In this document: positions 1-7,636 of the stretch, piece by piece
How the letters are laid out: every line of letters begins with the position of its first letter
Numbering within the stretch: position 1 is the first letter of the stretch
Origin: a virus
IMG/VR virus record: IMGVR_UViG_3300031393_000006
Location: 1-23,824 of that record
DNA: 23,824 nt
Reading direction: 5' to 3' (one strand)
The notes under the pieces: generated by a model
What the model was told of the DNA's origin: nothing
The model's input: only the letters and a program-made list of their open reading frames with translations
Databases searched by the model: none
Translations under genes and position numbers: made by a program

Positions 1-1090
1 GGTTTAGAGCCGAAACTTTACGTGTCCAAGAAGCTGCTGCAGAGAAAGTAGCGTTAGTAGCAAACGCGTCCTCAGCACCAGCCCAAGCATAACCCTCAGG
101 GTGCCACACGTAACCCCAACGGTACCAGATCTCAGTCTTACCACCACCAAGGTAGACAGACGCATCACGATCTATCTCAACCGGAGTTGGGATTTCAATC
201 GGAGCGAAAGAAACAGAGTTGGGTTTCAGAAGGAAAGTACACTTAGTAGACCGTGCGTTTAGATCGCTAGCACTAACCGATGCCATCTGAGTGAAACGAG
301 TAGGCAGTAGGCGGAATTTACCATCAAAGATAGTAGTGAATTCCAGTTCACCGTCCGTTACTCGGTCCTCATCAACGAGGTTAGCAGCGCGGATCTGTGC
401 AAGGGTCTCCGGAGAGGTAACCATGTACATGTAGTCCGGTTCGTAGTCCTTAAACGCCATACCAATTGCTTGGAACAGACGCTCACCACGAGCAGCACCA
501 ACACCCGATGCATCAAACAGCTTACGCTGATCAGGTGCACCGGAAGCAGCAGCACCAAAGACACCAGAAGCAGCGTTGAGATCAACAAAGAAACCAGTTG
601 CTGTGGCATCAGGGTCAGTATCAAAGTCTACAAGACCACCCTCACCTGCATCGCTAGCATCACCTAGGGCGACCTCTGAACGAGCAACACCTTGTAGGAC
701 GTTGTAGAAGGCTTTGCCTTCGTCTTCCATACGTGTCTGTGCGAAGTCACGAGCAATCTTTTTAAGCCCGTCTTCACCAGAGATCACTTGTTGCACGTTA
801 ACTTGCTCAGCACCGTGCGAACGAGCGGTCTTGATGTATTTTGCAAGGTTAGTGCTGATGTTTGTCATTGTACCTTCAGTGTCGTCAGTTGTTGACATGA
901 CGTTGACTTCCGGCTCAAGAGGCTTGTACCAACGGAACTGGCCAATATAGCTTTCTGAGTTACCGTCAATACCCTCACGAGTACCTACGACACCAGTCGT
1001 GTGGATGTTTTTGGAAGTAGTGTACGCTTCGTGTGAGTACTGACGTAGTACTTCCTCAATGACCTGAAAGTTAGCATTAGAGATAGGCAT
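1..1090 (-). CDS. Major capsid protein (3' end outside the window)
   Basis: The frame is open from ATG 1090 to the window edge (363 codons), so the C-terminus is missing. The start MPISNANFQVIEE has an AAAGGA ribosome-binding site about 7 nt upstream. The protein is a soluble acidic alpha/beta protein with a helical N-terminal arm, a long central domain and a C-terminal segment rich in Trp, Tyr and Gly (for example EIWYRWGYVWHPEGYAW), as in HK97-fold coat proteins. It directly follows the coiled-coil scaffold gene, the usual scaffold-coat order, and belongs to the head operon with portal and MuF-polymerase. The assignment rests on position, length and general character rather than on a diagnostic motif. 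A head decoration or other abundant virion protein is less likely. Confidence 0.82.
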   Translation of the reverse strand, partial: MPISNANFQVIEEVLRQYSHEAYTTSKNIHTTGVVGTREGIDGNSESYIGQFRWYKPLEPEVNVMSTTDDTEGTMTNISTNLAKYIKTARSHGAEQVNVQQVISGEDGLKKIARDFAQTRMEDEGKAFYNVLQGVARSEVALGDASDAGEGGLVDFDTDPDATATGFFVDLNAASGVFGAAASGAPDQRKLFDASGVGAARGERLFQAIGMAFKDYEPDYMYMVTSPETLAQIRAANLVDEDRVTDGELEFTTIFDGKFRLLPTRFTQMASVSASDLNARSTKCTFLLKPNSVSFAPIEIPTPVEIDRDASVYLGGGKTEIWYRWGYVWHPEGYAWAGAEDAFATNATFSAAASWTRKVSALN

Positions 1091-1111
1091 AGTTTAATCC
1101 TTTCGTTAGAA

Positions 1112-1876
1112 TCATCGGACGCCCAATTTCTTTCGTGTTTGGGCTATCATCTGATCTTGTGGAACATCGAAAATCGATTTAGGTTTGTCTTGAGGCACAC
1201 TTGTCGAAGTCATCGACGTAGTAGAACTCCCAGTATTTTGCTTCGGTTTGAAAAGAAACCTGTTTTCTTCATCTTCTAGATAACTAGAAACAGTAGACTC
1301 GATGTCTTTACCATCGCGAGAGACCCAACGACCACTGTCGTCTTGAATAAGAGAATCAACAATGTCCCGACGTGCAGATGCGCGAGCACGATCGTTACGG
1401 AATTCTGCAGTACTTAGAGAGGCGTCAACGGCGTTATCACGACGAAGACTCACGTTTTCACCCCTTAGAGTTTCTAGTTCAGAATTCATATCAGAGATCT
1501 GCGCTTCTAGCGCTTCTTTGTCTTTACCTGCTGATTTCATAGCTTCAATCTCAGCTTCCCTCTCACGCTTTTTAGTGTCTTTGAGTTCTGCTTGAGTATC
1601 TTTGAGTTTCTTATCAAGAGCATCCATCTTTTCTTTGAATTGCTGTTTCAGAACCTCAAGCTCTAAATCTTCTTTCTTATTCTTGTCTTTTTCTTTGTTC
1701 TTATCATCAGAGTCATCAACGTCAGCGTCCGCATCAGTTGTTTCCTCTTTGATATCATCTTCAGTGTTTCCGTTTTCGTCATCTTCGTTTGAAGCATTAT
1801 CTTTTTCGGATTGAGCATCATCAATTTTCTTACGAAGCTCTTCCATTTGTGCTTTGAGTTCTTCTTTAGTAGCCAT
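1112..1876 (-). CDS. Capsid scaffolding protein, coiled coil
   Basis: Encodes 254 aa from ATG 1876 (MATKEELKAQMEEL), with GTAGGAG 8 nt upstream. An in-frame GTG at 1897 would add seven residues, but that extension overlaps the ribosome-binding site and is unlikely. Residues 1-25 are helical. About 25-65 is a very acidic low-complexity stretch of Asp, Glu, Asn and Lys, and about 70-150 is a long charged heptad-like coiled coil. The C-terminus is basic (IAQTRKKLGVR), the usual coat-binding end of phage scaffolds. It lies immediately upstream of the coat gene. Scaffolds guide coat assembly into the procapsid and are then expelled or cleaved. The sequence is fast-evolving, so the call rests on composition and position. 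Confidence 0.75.
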   Translation of the reverse strand: MATKEELKAQMEELRKKIDDAQSEKDNASNEDDENGNTEDDIKEETTDADADVDDSDDKNKEKDKNKKEDLELEVLKQQFKEKMDALDKKLKDTQAELKDTKKREREAEIEAMKSAGKDKEALEAQISDMNSELETLRGENVSLRRDNAVDASLSTAEFRNDRARASARRDIVDSLIQDDSGRWVSRDGKDIESTVSSYLEDEENRFLFKPKQNTGSSTTSMTSTSVPQDKPKSIFDVPQDQMIAQTRKKLGVR

Positions 1877-1937
1877 TAAAATTTCTCCTACAGTCACTGA
1901 CTGTGTTAGCCGTTGAGTTACAAACTCTCAGGTCGAA

Positions 1938-2931
1938 TTAGGGTCCTACACCATAAAAATCTTTATTAGGTACGTCCGTCAATATGTCTTCCCTAGTTAT
2001 AGGGTTAGGCGGATCAATAAGACCAAGTTGTTTTGCTTCAGCGAGAAGTTCATCGTAGGTAGCCTTAGGCAACCCCTCTTTTCGCATTTCAGCAAGAGTT
2101 CTTCGGATAGTATCCCCCTCTAGGGCATCCGCATAGATTTCACGGAGAGCAGCTTTAGCGTTATCTGCTTCCGCTAGATTAGTAAAGAAAGCGTCGTGGA
2201 TTGTACCAGTAGACTTGCCCTCTTTGCGGCCCCACAAGTGGAACTTGCGAACAATAACCGCGTCGTTAGAATGGTTTCCATTCACACCCAGACCAATAGA
2301 AGCATCTTGGACAGATCCTTTTCCAAGGAGCTTGCCGTCTTCAGCTTGTGCTGCATAGATGTTCATAACCTTTCGTCCTGTTATGGGATCCCTGAATTCA
2401 ATTCTCTCTTGAAGTTCCGGTCGGTATCTTTGTGTCATAACCTTACCGTCAAAGGTCACCCACGGGATGTCTACCTTTTTAGTTTCAGTTGTAAAGCGTT
2501 TAGATACTCTTTTCCAGAAATTAATGAATTCATTTGTAACAGGTGCTCTGTCAGACAGCTTCTCTGACATTAGCGCAGAAAGTTCTTTAAAGTCATTTGG
2601 GCCAATCAGGCCTCCACGAGCACTAGTCACCTTAGCAACAAAGTCTGCCGTGTCGCTGTGAATTTCTTCTGCTTCTTTTAGAAGCCTTAGACCAATAGAC
2701 TGGTCCTTGTTCACCATATTGATAAGCTCACCCCTAAAGGCTTTCAGATTAGCTGAAGTAAGTTCTGCACCAATCCTATCTGCTTGTTTGATCTGTGAAT
2801 CAATTATCCTAAGCTGACCGCTTAGCTCTGATTTAGTAATTGTAGTAAAGCCTCTTTCATCTAGAAGTTTAGATAGCTTTGCTGCAACGTTAGCGGTCTT
2901 AGTTGCCTCACCGGCACCGTAGAAACTTACC
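1938..2931 (-). CDS. MuF-RNA polymerase, exon 2 (C-terminal polymerase: motifs B and C)
   Basis: This is the 3' exon of the gene that begins at 6693. The frame is open without a stop from 2930 to the TAA at 1938. The in-frame ATG at 2717 is internal and lacks the polymerase motifs upstream of it, so it should not be taken as a start. Spliced to exon 1, the junction codon becomes ATG and restores motif B as KAQNM-VSFYGAGEATK. Lys1158 and Tyr1166 have the same 8-residue spacing as T7 RNA polymerase Lys631 and Tyr639. Motif C is TIHDAFFTN with the catalytic Asp at about residue 1408 of the joined protein, matching T7 IHDSFG (Asp812). About 84 residues follow motif C, near the roughly 70 in T7. 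Numbering assumes the GTG start at 6693. Confidence 0.9.
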
Positions 2932-3208
2932 CAATTTGTTCAATGGGGTGGTTATTCCCATCCGCATAACAATAACTTAGTTATGCTGCTACATGTTTCC
3001 ATGCAGATCAGACTATATCATCAACCTTTCTGTAGTAGGTTGCCCTGCGCTTCCACTCAACACTTGAGTGTACTCCTTACGGATAGTCGTTGAACGTTCC
3101 TTATACAATACTATAGTATTGTATGAGGCTTCGCTGCTGATTGTCTTCACCGTTACGTGGTCAGAGTTTCCAGCAATTCACAGGGTTTAAAGAACACAAT
3201 ATAAGTTT
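2932..3208 (-). ncRNA. Group I self-splicing intron, 277 nt, no ORF
   Basis: The minus strand carries the group I core. P7 is GACUAU (3088-3083) with AUAGUC (3016-3011). P4 is UUGCUG (3176-3171) with CAGCAG (3139-3134). The R-like GUUCAACGACUAUC and S-like GAUAUAGUC boxes resemble T4-type introns. P1 pairs exon AGAACAU (3215-3209) with guide GUGUUCU (3197-3191), seven pairs ending in the required U.G at the 5' splice site. The 3' site follows G2932. The first bases of exon 2 (GUAAGUUU, from 2930) pair over 8 bp with AAACUUAU in the P1 loop, a P10. A perfect 22-nt palindrome (3103-3124) fits an extended P6. Removal joins the two polymerase frames exactly. There is no homing endonuclease ORF inside. 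Confidence 0.92.
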
Positions 3209-6200
3209 ATGTTCTGCGCTTTAGCACCTTTAGCAAGATCCTCCCAAGTCAAGTTCGCGTCACGGAGCGCCTTAATCTTGTTGAAACGAGGATCATTAAT
3301 GGTGTCAATAGCCACTAGGTCATAGAGTCTATTCTTTTGTGTCGTAGGAACAACGTTAGAGGCTTCCGAGACCATACGGTCCCCAGTAGAAAGCCCGATA
3401 ATTTGTGCACCAGAGGACGACGCATCGTTCTCTATCATAAGACGTGTTTTAAATGATTTGAGTTTAGCAGCATCTCTCATGTCGCCGCCAACGTGGTCAT
3501 ATACACGAGCATACTCTAAAGCCATACGAGACATCTTAGGTACCTCGGGTCCTTCTAGACCCTTGATTAGGGGGTGTTCTAGGAACTCCCTCATACGCCT
3601 GTCTCTCTGGGTTTCTTGCTGCATTAGCCTTCCTAGAGAAAGGATGTCTTCCCGCTTTCTCTGAAAGATAGCCTTACGACCACTAAGGGTAAGAGCCTCT
3701 GTACCGGGTCCAATCATAGCTCCAATCTGGGTCTCTAGCTCATTTACTGCATTGAGAGTCATTGGAGTAGCAATAGCATCATCTAAGAAGGGTCGAACCA
3801 TCTCACCACCAGTAGGTGTCAAGTATCCACGGTGGTAGACACGGCCACGGCTATCCATGTATGTATCCGACCAAAAGGGTTTACCACGATTTGTCTGGTA
3901 CCTGCCTGCTGTCATGAAACCAAAGCCTTGGTCACCACGTTTGATGATCTCGTGTCTAAACTCATTAAGGCCATCGTAGTAATCTGTGTTACCGCGAGGG
4001 TCACGGAACCTAACAACATCATCCATAAAGTTAAAGAACACCGGATCTGTTTGGTATTGTGTACCAGAGGCTTGGTTTAGAGCATTAGCAAAGTCTGCAT
4101 CAACCTGATTTGCGTCAAAGCTAGCGTACTTACGTCTAGATATGATAGGTCTGCCGGTAACATTACCACGAGCATCAAAGGCTTCCTTCTTACCAGCGCG
4201 GACAAACTGCCTATCTCTATCAAAAGAAATACCCATACGTCTGCCAACAACAACTCGTCTTTCAGCCTTCTGTAGCTCAATAAGACGTTTGTCGATTACC
4301 TCAACCTCTCTAGAAACTGTGTCTCCCCAGAAGCCTGTGGCACGACCTGTCTCTACATCTAGAACACCTCTGCGGGTCTTACCACGGTAGTTGAGACGGA
4401 TCATCTTTCTGTCCTTCATGTAATCAAGGACTCTGGAACCGTCTTTGTGGTAGTCTTGTAAAGTGTGTTTCTGGAATGGGTTAACATCTTCTAGATCTTT
4501 TGCCATTTGTTTACCAATAGCAATAGCAAGACCGTCGTAGTCTGTCATTTGTCCAGAACCAACAAGCTTTACTGCTTTAGAAAGAGAGTTGAGTACTTTG
4601 TCATCCATTACCTTTGATGTAGGATTCTTCTTAGATGTAAGAAATTCAAAGTCAATAATTCTACGAATACGTTCATCGATACCACGTTTAAATCTAACAG
4701 CTAATTCGTCTGTGGGTGTTCTATACCATTTTAGGTACTTAGCAAATGAGGTTTTCTCCCAACGCTTCTTAAGTGTTTCGGGCTTCTTGACTTTTCCTAG
4801 AAGACCTTGGAAATAAGACCTTGGTGGGCTTTTCCCTCTGAAGTAAAGCTCTTTCGAGAGTTTAGCTCCAACACCAGTACGGAAGGAATCAATAGACCTC
4901 TGATCTGCAAGAAGTCTATCCTGTAGCTGATCAATCTTGTAGTAATCACCCATAAGCTGGACTTGAGGTCCTCCTTCTTTAGCACCAAAGAAGCGAGAAA
5001 ATAAGTTGTATTTATCTCTCTGTCTAGTATCAAGAAGACGGGCAGTGTTCTGAACAGCAAATCTATTTTCTGCTCTAAGTACATTAGCAAAGTTGTCCCA
5101 AGGCTGCTTGTCTTTCCTAGCTCGCTCTATTACAACCCTAAGGTTTTCAATAGCAACTGTTTGCTGATTTGTTGACACTTTCTCTTCTAAGGAGTTAATC
5201 ACAGATCCAATGAAGTCTTTATCTTCAGATTGGAGGACTTTAGAGTTCCTCATGAAGTCAAGACGTTCTTGTAGAAGTGTGTAGTTAGGATCATAAAGGT
5301 TGTTGTTTCTTGCCTCACCTGTAAGGGGGTCGAAGCTATTATTACTTTCATCGAAGATGTTAGCTGTACGGCGACGAGCGGTTTGTTTACCTTGCAGTGT
5401 TGTACCTTTAAAGTCCGTTAGAGAGTAAGTTTTACCGAGATCATCAGCATCATTGACAAATAGATCTACAACCTCTCGCTTATACTTAGCATTCCTGACG
5501 AGGGTGCTAGGGCGCGCCACAGCGATCTGTGTTACGACATCTTCACCTATCGACTGCTTAGGGCGGAAAATGTTAGTAAGATTAGCAGCACGACGTCTCA
5601 AAGCAGTAATAGAGAGTGCGCTACCTTGAGGTGTCACAAAGTTATCGGCTTTGACTTCTCCTTTTCGGAAAAGATCTGCCTTTTCTTGACTACCAAGGAT
5701 CTTTGTTTGGACATCATAAGCCTGACGTTTAAGCCACTGACCAAAGGTTTCTTTCTCTGGGGGAGATCCTGTTAAAGAACTTCCTTTCGTGGTTTCAAGA
5801 GCAGCTAAATTGATCCTATCAGACTCTTTCTTTAGCAGTTCGGCTTTGCTCTCAAATATAGGAACAAGGGTAGAACGGCAGTTAAAGTGTAGTGGAGGGG
5901 CAAAACGCCTATCACCTACATCATAGATCTTACCATCATGATAACGACAAATGCTAGAAGTACGATTATCAAGCATTGCTTGGAACATGTAGCCTTTGAT
6001 GGCTTCCTTGTTTTCCCCTACCGCACTAAACAGAGCATCGCGCTGCGTAGCTGTGATACCTGTACGAGAAAGAGTACCCGCTTGGTGGGCTGTCATCTTG
6101 GTTGTTTTGCTGACGTCACTAATAATTTGATTTTGAGACTTATTATCTCTACGACCACGCTTCAACCAAGTTTGTACCCTAGTTGTCTCACCACGAGCAA

Positions 6201-6693
6201 TGTTCTCTACGTTATTTTTGATAGCAGCATCACCGTTGATACTAGCGCCAGTAATATCTGCTAGATCAGCCTTGTTCTTAGGTCTACGAACGGAGAACCA
6301 TCCTTTAGTGTGTTTTGAGATACTATCAGTGTAGAAATCTACCTCAGCACCATGTAGCTCTGTCAAATTTGTCTTCTGCCAAGAAAAGAGCTCTGTAGCA
6401 AAACGGTTTTGCTCTCGTCTGAATTTGTTGGCTATTTTCTTCTTTTGATCAATAGTAGTTGTTGCTAAGTCTTCCTTAACAAGCTTAACTAGAGACTCAC
6501 GATGACGATTTACAATACGACTATTACCAATCTGAATGCTCTCTTCGAACTTTCTAACGTCAGTAAGGTGATCAATCACCTCGTCGTTCATTTTCTGTGT
6601 AACATCCATTCTAGCAATCTCCTGATTGGTAAGTTTGGTGGAATGAACCGCACAGTCCTTGCAAAAGACCGTCGCCCCCTTGGAACATGTCAC
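3209..6693 (-). CDS. MuF-RNA polymerase, exon 1 (head-morphogenesis domain plus polymerase N-terminal part)
   Basis: Exon 1 gives 1161 codons plus AU of a split Met codon. Joined to exon 2 it makes about 1492 aa. Residues about 150-283 form a Mu gpF-type domain ending in LDNRTSSICRYHDGK and PPLHFNCRS. From about residue 600 the protein is a T7-like single-subunit RNA polymerase: DSRGRVYHRGYLTPTGG at 947-963 matches T7 DWRGRVY, and motif A is ENDASSSGAQIIG with catalytic Asp1090, followed by a segment that also aligns with T7. Residues 285-600 are unassigned. Unspliced, translation would stop after ILYCVL-type intron codons (NINLYCVL) before motif B, giving a dead enzyme. The start is uncertain. 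GTG 6693 would include a CKDC cysteine motif but lacks spacing for a ribosome-binding site. ATG 6609 has AGGAG 9 nt upstream. Confidence 0.9.
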
Positions 6694-6779
6694 TCCGTTT
6701 TATGATTTTTGCCTGCAGCTTTCTTGGCATAACGTTTTCACCCTGCATTTAACTTGCCTAAGGCAGCAAAGAGTAATTA

Positions 6780-6855
6780 TGGCCGACCCGGAAGGACTCG
6801 AACCCTCACTTGAAGATTAGAAGTCAACTGTTCTATCCTGTTGAACTACGGATCA
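6780..6855 (-). tRNA. tRNA-Arg (UCU)
   Basis: A 76-nt cloverleaf with encoded CCA (6782-6780). The acceptor UGAUCCG pairs with CGGGUCG using two G.U pairs. The D stem is GUUC/GAAC, the T stem GAGGG/CCUUC and the T loop UUCGAGU. The anticodon loop CUUCUAA gives UCU, which reads AGA. The anticodon stem GUUGA/UCUUC contains two U-U mismatches, so it is weaker than usual and function is less certain. It is the last tRNA of the array before the MuF-polymerase gene. Confidence 0.75.
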
Positions 6856-6907
6856 GTGTATAGTGTTTATAGTTTATGTGTGTCGTATCCTAGCTTAATC
6901 TTATGTA

Positions 6908-6983
6908 TGGTGGTCCTGCCGGGACTCGAACCCAGATATTACGATTATAAGTTGTACGCTCTAACCAGTTGAGCTACAAGACA
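6908..6983 (-). tRNA. tRNA-Ile (UAU)
   Basis: 76 nt with encoded CCA. The D stem is GCUC/GAGC, the T arm CUGGG-UUCGAGU-CCCGG, and the anticodon loop CUUAUAA gives UAU for AUA codons. The acceptor UGUCUUG/CAGGACC pairs except at position 1-72 (U-C). The anticodon stem has one A-C mismatch. AUA is rare in GC-rich bacteria, where a direct UAU anticodon is uncommon, which fits compensation for phage codon use. Confidence 0.8.
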
Positions 6984-6996
6984 TTGATTATTAAAT

Positions 6997-7083
6997 TGGT
7001 ACGGGTAGAGGGAGTCGAACCCCCACGTCTTTTAAAACACTAGGACCTAAACCTAGCGCGGCTACCTATTTCGCCATACCCGC
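6997..7083 (-). tRNA. tRNA-Leu (UAG)
   Basis: 87 nt class II tRNA with encoded CCA. The acceptor GCGGGUA pairs with UACCCGU. The anticodon stem CUAGG/CCUAG is perfect, and the loop UUUAGGU gives UAG for CUA codons. The long variable arm between the anticodon and T arms is as expected for leucine. The T loop is UUCGACU. This is the best-formed tRNA of the array. CUA codons are frequent in the neighbouring phage genes. Confidence 0.9.
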
Positions 7084-7084
7084 A

Positions 7085-7161
7085 TGGTCCCCCACCCCGG
7101 ACTCGAACCGGGAGAACCGGCAGTTTAAGTGCCGTACGGTTACCAATTACGTCAGTGGGGA
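7085..7161 (-). tRNA. tRNA with UAA anticodon (Leu) on a class I scaffold
   Basis: 77 nt with encoded CCA. The acceptor UCCCCAC/GUGGGGG, anticodon stem CGGCA/UGCCG and T stem CCCGG/CCGGG are all well paired. The anticodon loop CUUAAAC gives UAA, reading UUA (Leu). The variable loop is only GUUCU, although bacterial leucine tRNAs normally have a long variable arm. The gene looks functional, but what charges it cannot be told from sequence. It lies 1 nt from tRNA-Leu(UAG), so the two must be processed from one transcript. Confidence 0.85.
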
Positions 7162-7179
7162 ATGGTACCGTGTAATTAG

Positions 7180-7254
7180 TGGTGGAAAGGGGAAGAATCG
7201 AACTTCCTACGCGCAGGGCTTCAACCTACCGCTCTACCTCTGAGCTAATCGGGT
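7180..7254 (-). tRNA. tRNA-Phe (GAA)-like gene with unpaired acceptor stem
   Basis: The D stem GCUC/GAGC, anticodon arm GUAGG-UUGAAGC-CCUGC (anticodon GAA) and T arm GGAAG-UUCGAUU-CUUCC are all good, and CCA is encoded. The seven bases before the D arm (ACCCGAU) do not pair with the seven after the T arm (CCUUUCC). The acceptor stem is therefore missing. It is either a decayed tRNA or a recombinant of two tRNA halves. Confidence 0.55.
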
Positions 7255-7266
7255 AAATATAAATAA

Positions 7267-7320
7267 TGGCAGCTTAGGTAGGACTCGAACATACATGTGT
7301 TACCAGTCAGCCACTAAGCT
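7267..7320 (-). other. 54-nt tRNA-like element lacking an anticodon arm
   Basis: A perfect 7-bp acceptor (AGCUUAG/CUAAGCU) is followed by discriminator G and encoded CCA. It encloses a D-arm-like hairpin (GUG-CAC around a loop with GG) and a T arm with the UUCGAGU loop and one stem mismatch. Only 19 nt separate the acceptor from the T stem, so the anticodon arm is absent. Most simply it is a deletion derivative of a tRNA. A tRNA-like processing or replication signal is also possible. It lies 6 nt downstream of the 48-aa membrane protein gene. Confidence 0.5.
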
Positions 7321-7326
7321 ATTAGT

Positions 7327-7473
7327 CTATCCAGCGATGAGAGCAAGAAAGATCACAAAAGCTATTGCCCCGCCACCTACAAGGAGGCCAAGTGATTTAG
7401 TCTTAGACCAAGCTTTCACTTTATCTTTTGCTTCGATGACTTTTTCCTTTGCTGTATCAATGATGTCTTTCAT
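7327..7473 (-). CDS. Small membrane protein, 48 aa, within the tRNA array
   Basis: Starts at ATG 7473 with AGGAG 8 nt upstream. A longer reading to 7557 would run through a tRNA gene and is rejected. Residues 1-28 are a charged amphipathic helix (MKDIIDTAKEKVIEAKDKVK). Residues 30-47 are one hydrophobic span (LGLLVGGGAIAFVIFLALIAG), ending at the C-terminus as in tail-anchored proteins. It stands alone between tRNA genes downstream of the portal gene. It could be a small inner-membrane effector or a virion membrane-active peptide. A holin-like gene exists separately at 10099-10377, so a primary holin role is not required. Function unknown. Confidence 0.8.
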   Translation of the reverse strand: MKDIIDTAKEKVIEAKDKVKAWSKTKSLGLLVGGGAIAFVIFLALIAG

Positions 7474-7496
7474 TGTATATCTCCTGATATCGAATA

Positions 7497-7571
7497 TGGT
7501 TGCGCAGAGGGGAGTTGAACCCCTAGTACAGGCCTTATGAGGGCCGCGTGTTACCATTACACCACCGCGCG
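7497..7571 (-). tRNA. tRNA-Met-type (CAU)
   Basis: 75 nt with encoded CCA. The anticodon stem CGGCC/GGCCU pairs at four of five positions, and the loop CUCAUAA gives CAU. The T arm is AGGGG-UUCAACU-CCCCU and the D stem GUGU/ACAC. The acceptor pairs at positions 2-7, while 1-72 is a C-A mismatch, a feature of bacterial initiator tRNA. The three G-C pairs of an initiator anticodon stem (GGG/CCC at 29-31) are not present, so elongator Met or an Ile tRNA with lysidine at C34 remain possible. Confidence 0.82.
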
Positions 7572-7576
7572 AAACT

Positions 7577-7612
7577 TGGTGAGAGAGGGAGGACTCGAAC
7601 CTCGCTCGGTTA
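7577..7612 (-). other. 3' half of a tRNA gene (T arm, acceptor strand, CCA)
   Basis: A T-arm-like GAGG-UUCGAGU-CCUC is followed by CUCUCUC, A and CCA, matching the 3' ends of the neighbouring tRNA genes. No matching GAGAGAG acceptor strand or anticodon arm is seen upstream, where the portal stop codon lies 25 nt away. This is probably a remnant left by deletion into the array edge. Confidence 0.45.
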
Positions 7613-7636
7613 AAGATTTTCCTCGCCTAGTTATTC

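Noticed and set aside
1891-1903. 13-nt palindrome CAGTCACTGACTG before the scaffold gene
   Set aside because: Short, with a one-base centre and no recurring copy. No function can be argued.
1938-2717. A separate 259-aa gene starting at ATG 2717
   Set aside because: The frame is open upstream to 2930 and contains motif B residues. No ribosome-binding site precedes ATG 2717. The splice model gives one continuous polymerase.
6616-6753. 45-aa ORF (MQGENVMPRKLQAK...) overlapping the polymerase start
   Set aside because: Weak ribosome-binding site and no family signal. It may be fortuitous.
7327-7557. 76-aa ORF starting at 7557
   Set aside because: Its N-terminal 28 codons read through the tRNA-Met gene. 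ATG 7473 has a strong ribosome-binding site.
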